DNA of 64,000 nucleotides. Origin: Roseiarcus sp963717215 (GTDB taxonomy: Bacteria > Pseudomonadota > Alphaproteobacteria > Rhizobiales > Beijerinckiaceae). This document shows, one piece after another, positions 37,401-46,207 of this stretch; position 1 is the stretch's first letter; the number at the start of each line of letters is the position of its first letter. The notes under the pieces were generated by a model, which saw nothing but the letters and a program-made list of their open reading frames with translations, searched no databases and was not told the DNA's origin. The stretch lies in contig CAVQVS010000003.1 in the NCBI GenBank assembly GCA_963717215.1, forward strand, positions 124,001-188,000, given 5' to 3'. A program made the translations under genes and the position numbers.

Positions 37401-38479
37401 GAGCGAGATAGCGAAGCCAGATGCCGAACCGCCTCGTCGGCGCTGACCAGGGCGCCGTCCGCGCTGTCCGCCGTCTTGGTGACGGAGCGCAGCGCAGCCT
37501 TAGCCGGCAGCGGCTGGGCTTCCAGCGCCGCGATGCGCTTCTTCATGTCCGTGAGCGAGGGCGTGAGATCGTCGAGCGCCTTGCGCAGCTGTGCGTTTTC
37601 CGCCGTCGCACGGTCGAGCTTCAGAGCGGCGTAGGTAAGGACCTTAGCTAGCGCATCGGGGGCAGCCGCCCCGGCGAATGAGCCGGCGGCCTTATCGGCC
37701 GTTTCAGTCCAGTCGTCGGGCAGGGCGCTGTCCGCGCCGATCGCCTTGGCGCGCGCGATGATGTGGGCCTTGACGTCCGCCTTCTCGCCGCTGCGGCAGC
37801 AGTCCCTCAAGGCGTTCGCAACGTCTTTGGCGGATCGGATCGGATAGGAGCCGTCGGGCATGGCGACGCCCTCTTCGGCGTCCTTCTCACGCTGCGCGGC
37901 TGAGAACTCGCCCTTGTCGGCGTCGAGATCGTCGTCACCCGCGTCGATATCCGTATCGGCGGACTCGTCCGCGTCGGGTCGGGCGGCGAACGAGCGCTTT
38001 TCCACGATGCCATCCTTGACCACGTCGAAGGTCGCGTCGGGCACGCAGGGCAGGTCGACGAGCGAGATTTCGTGCGGATCGGCGGTGTAGCGGGTAAGCC
38101 CGGTGTCGCCGTCCGCCCAGCGCTTCACATAGCGGCCGCCCTGGCTGAAGCCGGTATAGACGCCTTCTTGAACTTTTCGCCACTGGTCGTCGTCGACGAT
38201 CTTGGCGACGACCGTGATCCGCTTGGCGTCGTCGTCGAAGGCAATGTCGGTCAGCTTCCCGGCGGCGATCGGAGTGTGCATGGCGCGAACCGCGCCGAGG
38301 GACTTGCCGCCGGTTGCTGCGGCGGCTTCCGCCGACCATTTCTGAAAATAGGGTTTGCTCGAGGCGTAGTCGAAAATCTCGCCGGAGCGATCAGGCGTCT
38401 CCGCCGTCGCGACGCCGGTGACGAGGCGGCGATCGAGATCAATCTTGGCGAGCGGCAGGAACAAGTCGAGAGCGGACAT
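37397..38479 (-). CDS. Prohead protease (phage serine protease type)
   Basis: The protein has 360 residues from MSALDLFLPLAKIDLDRRLV at 38479; an upstream frame extension is ignored. The N-terminal 170 residues include AETPDRSGEIFDYASSKPYF, AVRAMHTPIAAGKLTDIAF with the likely catalytic His, and YTADPHEISLVDLPCVPDA with the Ser/Asp region, typical of phage head maturation proteases. The acidic middle (residues 185-230) and C-terminal coiled coil (about 300-345) fit a fused scaffold. It lies between portal and capsid. Confidence 0.75.
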   Translation of the reverse strand: MSALDLFLPLAKIDLDRRLVTGVATAETPDRSGEIFDYASSKPYFQKWSAEAAAATGGKSLGAVRAMHTPIAAGKLTDIAFDDDAKRITVVAKIVDDDQWRKVQEGVYTGFSQGGRYVKRWADGDTGLTRYTADPHEISLVDLPCVPDATFDVVKDGIVEKRSFAARPDADESADTDIDAGDDDLDADKGEFSAAQREKDAEEGVAMPDGSYPIRSAKDVANALRDCCRSGEKADVKAHIIARAKAIGADSALPDDWTETADKAAGSFAGAAAPDALAKVLTYAALKLDRATAENAQLRKALDDLTPSLTDMKKRIAALEAQPLPAKAALRSVTKTADSADGALVSADEAVRHLASLSRS

Positions 38480-38658
38480 GCAGGCTCCGGAGGAAGCAAG
38501 CGGAATCACGCCCGGGGAAAGAGGCGCGCGGCGAACGAATTTTCTGAAGGGCAGACAAAGGATGAAGGGCAGGGCTTGGTCGCCTCCGCCACTTCTCCCA
38601 CTGTAGATGACTATGCCACGACCGGCGTAAGCGGTCAAGGAATTGTTCTCTTTTTGTT
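38480..38658. other. Spacer between portal and protease genes
   Basis: About 180 bp contain the protease ribosome binding region and a near-palindrome GAACAAAAAGAGAAC (minus strand) of unclear meaning. No gene is seen. Confidence 0.35.
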
Positions 38659-40005
38659 CTACGCGTTGGAAATGCCGGAGTTTTCGCTTGCATGAGCAGT
38701 AGCAACTGCAGATGCCACTGGGTTTGTGGCGCTTTGCGCGATTACGCCGGTCGTGGGGGCCAAGCCGAGATCCGCCCGCGCCTCCTCGCGCGTCTTGATG
38801 CCGGCACCGACCAGGATCTGCAGCGTCTGCGCCTGCTCAAGCGGATCAATCGCGTCGTCGCCGACCCACACGAATTCGAGCCCTGGCTCGTTCATGCATT
38901 CACGGATCACATGGTCGAGCGCGTTCTTCACCCACGCCTTGAGCGGCACAAGACCTTCCTGCGCCGCCTGCTGGCGCATGGTCTCGCCGGTCGCGCGGTT
39001 GACCTGACTGACGAACGGCGAGACAGGGACCGAGAAGGCGTAGCAGATGATGCGCGCGAGCCACTCGTCGTACTGGTCTTTCAGCGGCGGCTGGCGGGCC
39101 TCGATCAGCTTGAAGTCGGCGGGCATGAACTTGGTCTGGCGCCGGCGCGCCAGATTGCCGCTCATCAGGGCGTCGAAATAGTCCTGGAACGAGCGGATCT
39201 GATCGGCCGTCCATTCCTTCGGCAAAGTGGCGAAGGCGTCGGGCGAGGAGCCGGCGCTATAATAGTCGAGGGTCGAGGCGTCGCGCCGGAGCGCGATGTT
39301 GACGGTGAGCGCGATCTGCTCGACCGGGCTCATGCCATACATCCGATGGGCGCGGAGGTTGCGCGGCAGATAGAGGAGTTCGACGGCGGAGAAGTCCGCT
39401 GCGGGGATTCCCTTGAGGATCTGCTGGTAGGCGGGATCGGGCGGCTCGGGCGGGCGCCCGTCCTCGTCGATCAGCGGCTTGATCGTCGACCCGTCGATGA
39501 TGTCGAGCGCATAGAGCGAGCCGCCGCGGTTGTAGCGCGGATAAATGGTCGCCGCGTCGATGACCAGCATCTCCTCGAGCAGCATGCGCAGCCAGTCGGC
39601 GAACGAACGGCGCCGGTCGGGACGGGCGAGGAAGCGCGTGACCTGATCGATCGCTGGAGAGCTTGCCGACGAATCCGCACGGTTGCGCGAGCGGATGGCG
39701 TAGCTCTGCGCCGCGATCTGGTCCTTGCGGGTTTCGATCACGGCGCGCAGGAGTGGCAGCGCATCGGCGAGCCCGCGCAGTTCGAGGAACGAAACGCCGT
39801 CTTCGGCGCGCGGGATGTAGTTGAGGTTGGCGCCGAATGGATAGTCCCATTGGCGCCCCTTGACCTCAGGCGGCGCCATCGGCGCCAGCGGCTGCAAAGG
39901 CCCGAACCAGGTGTCCGGCGATACGCCGGATATCACATAGCGCGTCGCATCGGCGAGCCGGGCGAAAACGCTTGGGGGCAGGGCGCGTCTGACGGGTTCC
40001 GACAT
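38659..40005 (-). CDS. Portal protein
   Basis: The protein has 448 residues. The conserved stretches AVIETRKDQIAAQSYAIRSR, LLYLPRNLRAHRMYGMSPVE, IICYAFSVPVSPFVSQVNRA and LEFVWVGDDAIDPLEQAQTL place it in the phage portal family. The dodecameric ring at one capsid vertex through which DNA passes is formed by this protein. It is full length. The C-terminus is Ala-rich and likely flexible. It is followed by the protease and preceded by a divergent secreted-protein gene. Confidence 0.85.
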   Translation of the reverse strand: MSEPVRRALPPSVFARLADATRYVISGVSPDTWFGPLQPLAPMAPPEVKGRQWDYPFGANLNYIPRAEDGVSFLELRGLADALPLLRAVIETRKDQIAAQSYAIRSRNRADSSASSPAIDQVTRFLARPDRRRSFADWLRMLLEEMLVIDAATIYPRYNRGGSLYALDIIDGSTIKPLIDEDGRPPEPPDPAYQQILKGIPAADFSAVELLYLPRNLRAHRMYGMSPVEQIALTVNIALRRDASTLDYYSAGSSPDAFATLPKEWTADQIRSFQDYFDALMSGNLARRRQTKFMPADFKLIEARQPPLKDQYDEWLARIICYAFSVPVSPFVSQVNRATGETMRQQAAQEGLVPLKAWVKNALDHVIRECMNEPGLEFVWVGDDAIDPLEQAQTLQILVGAGIKTREEARADLGLAPTTGVIAQSATNPVASAVATAHASENSGISNA

Positions 40006-40154
40006 AGGATCGTTTCCTTGGATCTCCGTCCTCCCGTAGAGCGTCCGTCTTTTGACGGGCTATCGGCGGAGAGGGTCGGGTGAGAGGCCTTCGTATTCCG
40101 TTAGGAATTGGCGCCTACTTTCGCGCCCGATTGGCTTACGCAGCAGTGGGGGCG

Positions 40155-40493
40155 ATGCGCATTTTCATAGCGCTGGCCGCGATCATCGTTTCTCTGCCGG
40201 CTGTCGCGCTCGCGCAGTCGCGCTGGACCTTCTGCGTCGCCTCGTCAAAAAGCGGCGCCGACGTCTGGATCACTGAGGTTTTCGTCGCCGAGCGCGATCG
40301 CGAGCAACTGGAAAGCGCGTTTAAAACTATGGTCGCGCGCCTGGGCGGCGTTGGCGCCGATCCGCAGTGCCCAACGCCGCGCGAGGACAAGACGGAAGCC
40401 GTCAACGCCCAATTCGAGGCAGAAGACTTCAACCGCAAACTTGGCGCGACGCTGCATGCCGTGCTTGCCGGCGGTTTTCTATCGCGACGGTAG
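40155..40493 (+). CDS. Secreted protein on the opposite strand (phage moron candidate)
   Basis: The protein has 112 residues from the ATG at 40155. The signal peptide MRIFIALAAIIVSLPAVALA is followed by QSRWTFCVASSKSGADVWIT and a charged C-terminal half with one further Cys (ADPQCPTPRED). An in-frame start at 40080 would hide the signal and is less likely. It is the only plus-strand gene in the packaging module, so it must have its own promoter, a mark of cargo genes expressed in the lysogen. The family is unknown. Confidence 0.6.
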   Translation: MRIFIALAAIIVSLPAVALAQSRWTFCVASSKSGADVWITEVFVAERDREQLESAFKTMVARLGGVGADPQCPTPREDKTEAVNAQFEAEDFNRKLGATLHAVLAGGFLSRR

Positions 40494-40836
40494 CTGCGGG
40501 TCGCTAACCTCGTCGCCGCAAGAGATCGCCATCTATCCGGTCATCTGCGTGACCGTCGGCTTCTCATCGCCGGACCATTCCAGTCGATAAACGGCGCCGG
40601 GCGCGACGGACTGGACCGCGTGCGGCCGCAGGGCGCGTTCACCTGCGGCCCGTTGCCTCGGTCAGCTCTAAGGGTACAAAGCCGCGTCACCATTCGCGGG
40701 CTCGCCGCGCGTGCGTCCGGAAACTAAGCTTTCTGCAAGGACGCGGATTACGGTTAATTGAAAAGGTCGTCTAACCCCGACTAAAGGGGGCGGTGGGACG
40801 GTCGCTCGTGAAGCAACCGTCCAACCAAAACAGCAA
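40494..40836. other. About 340 bp between moron and antitoxin genes
   Basis: There is a hairpin GGACGGT-18 nt-ACCGTCC at about 40797-40821, next to the antitoxin stop, without a T-run. A second GC-rich inverted repeat involves CTGCGGCC. The sequence may serve as a two-way stop for converging genes. No ORF is supported. Confidence 0.35.
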
Positions 40837-41154
40837 TTATGCCGCTTTGCTTTTAGTCGCCGCTTTCGCGTCGCTAAGAAGTCTGCGGATAGCCTCTCCG
40901 TCCCGATCGATGAGCATGATGTAGGCGCGCACTCCGCCGATAGGCCGCGAACGCCCTTGCTCCCAGTCTCGAATTTGAGTCACGCTAAATCCAAACTCCG
41001 CTGCGAAGTCTTCCTGCGAGAGCTTGAATTTTTGACGCACCAAACGGACGTTGATTTCAGCCGGAACGTGGAGGCGCGCAGCCGTCCTTTCGCCGCGAGC
41101 AATGCTAACGGCCTCCAAGGCCGCTTCGATAAGTCTCTTTCCTGTCTTGCTCAT
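40837..41154 (-). CDS. HTH-type antitoxin (HigA-like)
   Basis: The protein has 105 residues. A Cro/C1-type HTH at about residues 40-95 (VRLVRQKFKLSQEDFAAEFG, then QIRDWEQGRSRP) is typical of HigA/NadS antitoxins that bind the toxin and repress their operon. The ATG overlaps the last stop of the toxin frame (ATGA), so the two were translationally coupled. The gene is intact, whereas the toxin is broken. Confidence 0.8.
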   Translation of the reverse strand: MSKTGKRLIEAALEAVSIARGERTAARLHVPAEINVRLVRQKFKLSQEDFAAEFGFSVTQIRDWEQGRSRPIGGVRAYIMLIDRDGEAIRRLLSDAKAATKSKAA

Positions 41155-41505
41155 GACGCTATCCCTGCCAGTGACCTAATTTTCTCCTTAGTTGCCTTCC
41201 TGTATTCATTTGCGATCCTCCCTAAAGCTTTTTCAGGTCATTCTTTTCGTGAGGTGAGAGGTTTAACCTCGCACCTTTGTCCAAATGTCCTCGGCGGCGT
41301 AATAGAATATGATCCTATAACCCGACCTCTTGCCCATCCCGGCTTTCGCAAAGCGAAATTTCCTGGCACCACCAGTGCCAGGAATGAATTCGCCTCTCAT
41401 CGGCTCCTCCGATAAAAGGCATGCGATTTCGTGTCTCTCGTCTTCCGTCAGAACTGCTATTGACGCTTGCCGTGCAAACGCCTCAGTTTCCACGACGCAA
41501 TGCAT
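41151..41505 (-). pseudogene. RelE/HigB-type toxin, frameshifted
   Basis: The frame starts MHCVVETEAFARQASIAVLT and holds GTGGARKFRFAKAGMGKRSG and YRIIFYYAAEDI, the core of RelE/HigB mRNA interferases. It then runs to an early stop at 41263. The missing C-terminus is readable in other frames: EKNDLKKL, then ALGRIANEYRKATKEKIRSL ending at 41151. At least two indels separate them. The toxin normally cleaves mRNA at the ribosome. Loss of the C-terminal residues probably inactivates it. Confidence 0.7.
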
Positions 41506-41521
41506 CAACAAGCCCCGAATA

Positions 41522-41562
41522 GACTACATAACTTACGTAGTCCCTAATTGGATCGGTGTCAA
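41522..41562 (-). promoter_or_regulatory. Toxin-antitoxin promoter with 21-bp palindromic operator
   Basis: GACTACATAACTTACGTAGTC at 41522-41542 is a near-perfect palindrome (9 of 10 pairs). A perfect TTGACA (complement of 41557-41562) lies about 17 bp upstream of the palindrome's TACGTA, which would overlap the -10 region. The site lies about 17 bp before the toxin start. It is a fitting target for autorepression by the HTH antitoxin. Confidence 0.6.
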
Positions 41563-41760
41563 AGGGCATTTTTTGGCGATGTGTGTCGCTGCAGTGACCG
41601 TAAAAGACGGCCTTACGGATCGTGAGGTCCGCGGTAAGGACTGCCCAATCGCGCTCGACACTGCACGGCATGCGATGACCGCCATACTTTTCGATTCTAC
41701 TTGTGCCAACAAGCGGCTCCGAAAGCCCGCGCCTAGCGCTGTAGGGCCACTAGCAAAGCG

Positions 41761-43185
41761 TCAAATGTCGGACTTAGAGCCTTCACGACCGCCTCCCGCC
41801 CAAAACTCATACATCCCCCCTGGGCTCGCCCGTCCCACGCCAAGCAGGTCCGCTAGCGCCCACACCAGCGCATCGGCACGGTCGGGCGAGAAGCCCATAG
41901 CGCGCCGGTCGAAATCGGGGGTCAGCGCGCAGAGCTGGTCCTCGAGCTTGCTGAATGTCCCAATGTGAAACACGAGACTGCGCTCGTAGGCCGCCGCGAT
42001 CGGCTCGGCGCGCAGGAACTTGCCCCGCGTCGCGTGAACCGCGCGCACCGGCAGGTTGGGCTCGCTCTGGCGCAAGACCTCCGTCACCATGTCGCCGCCC
42101 TGGTTGATTTCGGCGACTACGCGGTTCGCCTTGAAGCCGCGGAAGGCGGCGCCAACCCGCGCGCCCCAGGCGCCCGGCGTCTCGCCCTGGCTGGTGAGGT
42201 CGGCCAGCACATAGAAGAGCCCGTTCTGCGCTTTCGCGGCGACGATGAGCCCGCATTCGTCGGATTTTGATCCCGAGCGCGCCGGCGGATCGACCGCGAC
42301 CACAATCTCGGCGAATTCCTTCGGCGCAGCTTCCGGCGCAACGCGTTGACGCTCAAGCAGCGCCCGCGACCACAGGGCGCCCGGTGTCTCCTCGACAATT
42401 TCGGCGAAAAGCTCCTGCTGACCGATGGCGCGGCCTTTGTAACGTGCGGTAATGCGTTCAAAGAACGCTCGGGCTAGATTAGCCTTATTGTCAAAGGTCG
42501 AGCCGCGGGTGACGATCGTGTCCTTGCCAACCGTCAGGTCTTTGATGATCTTGCTTGGTCGCGGTGTTGTCGTGATGACTGCTTGCGGCTTGTCTCCGAG
42601 TCTTAAGCCCAGCATCGCCTGATCGAAGGCATCAGGCTGGCGCCAGGCGGCGAGTTCGTCACACCACAGCTTCATGTGCTGTTTGCCCCTGAGCCGGTCG
42701 GGCTCCTCAGCCGAGAACAGCATGCTCACCGCACCGTTCGGCCATTCGAGCCGAAGGTCGGCGGCGAGAAAGCGGGGACGCTCGTCGCGCCGACAGCAAG
42801 CGAGAATGCCGGATTCGCCCCGGATCATGATGTCGCGGGTGTCGGCGATGGTGGCGCCGATCAGATTGACGAGCGGGTAGGTCTGCACCCAGTTACGCAC
42901 CGCCTCCGCGCCAGCTCTCGTCTTGCCGGCGCCGCGCCCCGCAAGGATGAGCCAGATGATCCAGTCGCCCTCCGGCGGGGCTTGATCGGGACGGGCCCAG
43001 AGCGCCCAATCATGAAACAATTGCGCGCATTCGAGCGGCGTCATCTCCGCGAACATGCGCACGCGCGTGTCGAGCTCGAGCTTCAGAAGATCGGAGGCGC
43101 TTCTGATCCGGCCTTCCGGAATCGGAGGAGGGCGCACGCTTCCGATTCGCCGGGCTTGAGTGGGTTGCTCCGGCTCGGAGGTCAT
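41761..43185 (-). CDS. Terminase large subunit (GTA gp2-like)
   Basis: The protein has 474 residues. The ATPase domain has Walker A in LILAGRGAGKTRAGAEAV (about residue 80) and Walker B in MKLWCDELAAW. The nuclease domain has VVAVDPPARSGSKSDECG and FSPDRADALVWALADL with the metal-binding acidic residues. This is the DNA packaging motor of the GTA/HK97-like lineage. The ATG overlaps the stop of the small-subunit frame by four bases. It is intact. Confidence 0.9.
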   Translation of the reverse strand: MTSEPEQPTQARRIGSVRPPPIPEGRIRSASDLLKLELDTRVRMFAEMTPLECAQLFHDWALWARPDQAPPEGDWIIWLILAGRGAGKTRAGAEAVRNWVQTYPLVNLIGATIADTRDIMIRGESGILACCRRDERPRFLAADLRLEWPNGAVSMLFSAEEPDRLRGKQHMKLWCDELAAWRQPDAFDQAMLGLRLGDKPQAVITTTPRPSKIIKDLTVGKDTIVTRGSTFDNKANLARAFFERITARYKGRAIGQQELFAEIVEETPGALWSRALLERQRVAPEAAPKEFAEIVVAVDPPARSGSKSDECGLIVAAKAQNGLFYVLADLTSQGETPGAWGARVGAAFRGFKANRVVAEINQGGDMVTEVLRQSEPNLPVRAVHATRGKFLRAEPIAAAYERSLVFHIGTFSKLEDQLCALTPDFDRRAMGFSPDRADALVWALADLLGVGRASPGGMYEFWAGGGREGSKSDI

Positions 43186-43600
43186 TCAGCCGGTTGTTCC
43201 GGCTGAAGACGGTCTGCGATCTCATTGATTTCGTTAATTAGCGCGGGGTCGATCGTTGCCAGATCACTGTCCTGAAGCCGGTCCCGAAGCTTGAGGATCA
43301 TCTGCTCGAGCCTCGCGGGCTAGCGCTTGCGCAACTCTTGAGGCAGGGTGCACTCCGTCGCTTCCCGGTCAGCCGCTCCGCTGCGCCGATTTCGTCGACC
43401 CCGGCGCCAACGATGAACGAGGCGAGAACACGCTGGGCGCGGGTTACACTCACGCGTTTCGATCGGATGGGCGTGCTCGTAGATGCCATCGGCGCCTTCA
43501 AATACGGGTTCTCTGACGCGAATGACGCGACGGTTCCGGCGAGCGCAATGGAACGACGTGCCTGCTGGCGGAGAAAAGGGGGAGAAGCAGAGCGGTCCAT
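43182..43600 (-). pseudogene. Terminase small subunit/gp1-like, frameshifted
   Basis: An N-terminal frame from 43600 gives ASENPYLKAPMASTSTPIRS and RVLASFIVGAGVDEIGAAER, an HTH-like DNA-recognition segment. The frame is lost around 43320-43365. A C-terminal piece, LEQMILKLRDRLQDSDLATI and DRLQPEQPAE, is in another frame, ends at 43182 and overlaps the terL start. A TAG precedes that piece in its frame. The protein would recognise phage DNA for packaging. The start codon is uncertain. Confidence 0.55.
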
Positions 43601-44045
43601 TTCGGGCGCGCCTCTCGAACTTGTCCTACTATGCCGTCAACGGCGTCAAAGCGCAAGTTTTTGTTCCTCTTTTGTTCTTCTACCGACTTACGCCAGAAGA
43701 CTCTAAATATTCTCAGTAGGTTGCGGAAAAGACGCCTCGATCCGGCGCATCTGCGCCTCCGAAACCAAAAACCAAATCAGACATGGCGAAGCCTCGTCGC
43801 CTCGCCTAGGAATCAGCCAATCCAACCCTATGCAAGAATTTAATAGGTCCTCAGACTAGGCGATGGATCAAGCGAGTTGCGGAAAAAAAGACTTAACACC
43901 TTGAAATAGCTCGGGGGCGCGCAGAGTTCGCGCCCGCCATCTCTGAAGTCCTACCGGTCCATACTTGCTTCGGCTTGCGAAAGGCACACCGATGAGAATT
44001 CATGTAATTCCTGCTAAGCGCTTCGGCTGAAGCAGAGGACGAACC
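43601..44045. other. Intergenic region at the prophage edge, about 445 bp
   Basis: This stretch lies between the first packaging gene and corA. No gene is supported. A GTTGCGGAAAA motif occurs twice (about 43720 and 43875). One prophage attachment site would be expected near here, but I found no matching repeat on the other side of the prophage. Confidence 0.4.
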
Positions 44046-45050
44046 GTGCTGATTGTCCACTATGCCGTAAAAACCGCCTCCGGCGCAGAGGCGGCGACGA
44101 GCGTCGGACTCCAGCGGAAGATTCTCGATCCAGCGGAACCGATCCCGCCTGGCGCGGTATGGATCGATATGGTCGAACCAACTGTGGAGGAAGACCGAAA
44201 AGTAGAGGGCTATCTGGGCTCCAAGGTGCCATCACGCTCAGATCCAGACTTCGCCCAGCCTGCCGAATCCTACTATTCCGAAAATGGGGTGCGCTACCTG
44301 CACGCCTGCGTCGTCAGCGAAGCCAAGGGTACGCCCGATGTCGCCGACGTCACCTTCGTCCTCGGCCCGAAAGCGCTTGTCACCGTCCGCTACGACCCCG
44401 GCGAGGCTTTCGAGCTCTTCGGTCAAAGGCTGGGCAAAATTCCGACCCGAGCGCTGCACCCGGACACGGTGGCGGTCGGACTTATCAACGCCATTGTTGA
44501 TCGCTCCGCCAGGGCGCTGAACAAGGTCGGCGTCGAGCTCGATTCCATCGCGAGCCAGGTCTTTCGAGCCAAGGGCGACCAAAGCGCGCGCAGCAAAATC
44601 TATTCGGCGACCCTCGGCGACCTCGGACGCGAAGACGAGAAGATTTCGAACCTGCGCGAAAGCCTGGTCGAGCTCGAGCGGCTCGTGCTCTTTCTGATGT
44701 CTGAAGGAAGGTCCGCGGATGCGCCAAAGCCAGTGCGCGAGGCGACGAAGTCGGCTTTGCGCGACCTTCAGGCGCTCGAGCAGGATGCGAACTTCAAGGC
44801 GCAGAAGGTGCAGTTCCTGCTCGACGCGACCTTGGGCTTCATCAATCTCGCGCAGAACGATATCATCAAGCTGTTCTCAGTGCTCGCGGTCATTTTCATG
44901 CCGCCGACCATGATCGCCTCGATTTACGGCATGAATTTCAAACTGATGCCGGAGCTCGACTGGACGTGGGGGTATCCGGCGGCGCTCGTTCTGATGGTGG
45001 CCGTCGCGGTTGGGCCATACGTGTTCTTCCGGTGGAAGAAGTGGCTGTGA
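44046..45050 (+). CDS. corA: CorA-family magnesium/cobalt transporter
   Basis: The protein has 334 residues from a GTG. The large cytosolic N-terminal domain is followed by the long stalk helix (about residues 175-270) and two C-terminal membrane helices. The signature YGMNF at the end of the first helix and the last residues FFRWKKWL are typical. CorA is a pentameric channel for Mg2+ in the inner membrane. It is intact, and a second CorA-superfamily gene follows 98 bp downstream on the same strand. Confidence 0.9.
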   Translation: MLIVHYAVKTASGAEAATSVGLQRKILDPAEPIPPGAVWIDMVEPTVEEDRKVEGYLGSKVPSRSDPDFAQPAESYYSENGVRYLHACVVSEAKGTPDVADVTFVLGPKALVTVRYDPGEAFELFGQRLGKIPTRALHPDTVAVGLINAIVDRSARALNKVGVELDSIASQVFRAKGDQSARSKIYSATLGDLGREDEKISNLRESLVELERLVLFLMSEGRSADAPKPVREATKSALRDLQALEQDANFKAQKVQFLLDATLGFINLAQNDIIKLFSVLAVIFMPPTMIASIYGMNFKLMPELDWTWGYPAALVLMVAVAVGPYVFFRWKKWL

Positions 45051-45148
45051 GCCGCATCGCCAACCGGGTCTAACTCACCAGGGGGCCTTCCAGAAAGTGA
45101 CATCTAGCCTTCATCCGCGGCGGATAAGCGTCTGCGGTTGGGGGGAAA

Positions 45149-46153
45149 ATGACCGTACAACCGACACGAATTGATCTGGCGGACCTTGGGCCGGGGGTCG
45201 CGTGGGCGTTCGAGTTCGACGAGGAGGGACGCGGACGGCTGCTTGGCGGCGGTTCGTCGATCGAACTCACGCGCGGGCGTCGATTTGTCTGGGTGCACCT
45301 CATTTTGGGAAACGTTCGGACGCGCGAGTGGATCGGCACGCAGGAGGCCCTTCCTCCCGAGGCCCGTGAGGTGTTTTTATCCAAGGACCGCCATCCGAGC
45401 CTGCACTGGGGCGGGGAAGCCTTATGGGGAACGCTCCACGACGTCCGCCACGAAGACCAGGAGGGAATGGAGGCGACCGATCTCCGTTTCGCCTTGTGGC
45501 CGCAGTTTCTCCTGACGGCGCGCCACCACGCAGCGCGCTCCGCCATGGCGGTTAAAGACCAGGCGGAGAAGGGCGCTATCTTTGAGGATAGCGCGGCGCT
45601 GTTTGAGAGCCTTCTCGTGGCCGCCGCGGATTCGATCGGCGAGGCCACGCAAGAGATCGCCGGACAGCTGGATCAGATCGAAGACCGGGTTTTGTCGGAC
45701 GCCTTCAAGGGCGAAAGCGCGGCCCTTCTGCAGTTGCGAAGAGGCATTTCTCGCCAGGAGCGACTGGTTCAGGCCGCTCACAGCGTGCTGAGGCAACTCG
45801 AACTCAACCGCGGCGAGAGCGTCCTTCAGGCGTATCGCGACCTTGGCTCCAGGGTGCGGCAGCGGGTCGACGCTTTCCACGCGGACCTTCATCTTCAGGC
45901 TGAGCGCGCGCGGCTGCTGCAGGAGGAACTGGCGGCGCAGCTCGCGACCGCGACCAATCGCAACCTCTTCGCGCTCACGGTCGTCACGACCGTGCTGTTG
46001 CCTCCCGCCTTCGTGACGGGTTACTTCGGCATGAATACGAAAGCGCTGCCGTTCGCCGACTCGGACTATGGAACGATCTACGCGACCATTCTTTGCCTAC
46101 TCGCGGCGGGCGTCGTCTATTTGCTGATCCGTCGTTACCGGGCGGTCTCTTGA
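45149..46153 (+). CDS. CorA-superfamily transporter, ZntB-like
   Basis: The protein has 334 residues. The N-terminal domain includes RFVWVHLILGN and FALWPQFLLTARHHAARS. A long helix and two membrane helices follow, with the GYFGMNTKALPF signature, where GMN is followed by the GLPF-like pattern of ZntB proteins. ZntB moves Zn2+ (and perhaps other divalent ions) across the inner membrane. A tandem arrangement with corA suggests a locus for divalent metals. The exact substrate cannot be read from sequence. Confidence 0.8.
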   Translation: MTVQPTRIDLADLGPGVAWAFEFDEEGRGRLLGGGSSIELTRGRRFVWVHLILGNVRTREWIGTQEALPPEAREVFLSKDRHPSLHWGGEALWGTLHDVRHEDQEGMEATDLRFALWPQFLLTARHHAARSAMAVKDQAEKGAIFEDSAALFESLLVAAADSIGEATQEIAGQLDQIEDRVLSDAFKGESAALLQLRRGISRQERLVQAAHSVLRQLELNRGESVLQAYRDLGSRVRQRVDAFHADLHLQAERARLLQEELAAQLATATNRNLFALTVVTTVLLPPAFVTGYFGMNTKALPFADSDYGTIYATILCLLAAGVVYLLIRRYRAVS

Positions 46154-46207
46154 AGCGGCTCTGCCCCGCGCGTTTCGCTCTCAGCGTCTCGCGCAGTGTC
46201 GGGCGCT

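Noticed and set aside
38692..40083. Plus-strand frame of 463 codons opposite the portal gene
   Set aside because: The portal frame has many family motifs; the opposite frame is a mirror of its codon bias.
41483..41671. Small ORF upstream of the toxin
   Set aside because: It spans the palindromic operator and promoter and has no ribosome binding site.
14198..43600. Functional gene transfer agent of the Rhodobacter type
   Set aside because: The gene order is similar, but there are cargo genes, a toxin-antitoxin pair, a large non-GTA capsid protein, big fibre genes and several broken genes. A decaying siphophage prophage is simpler.
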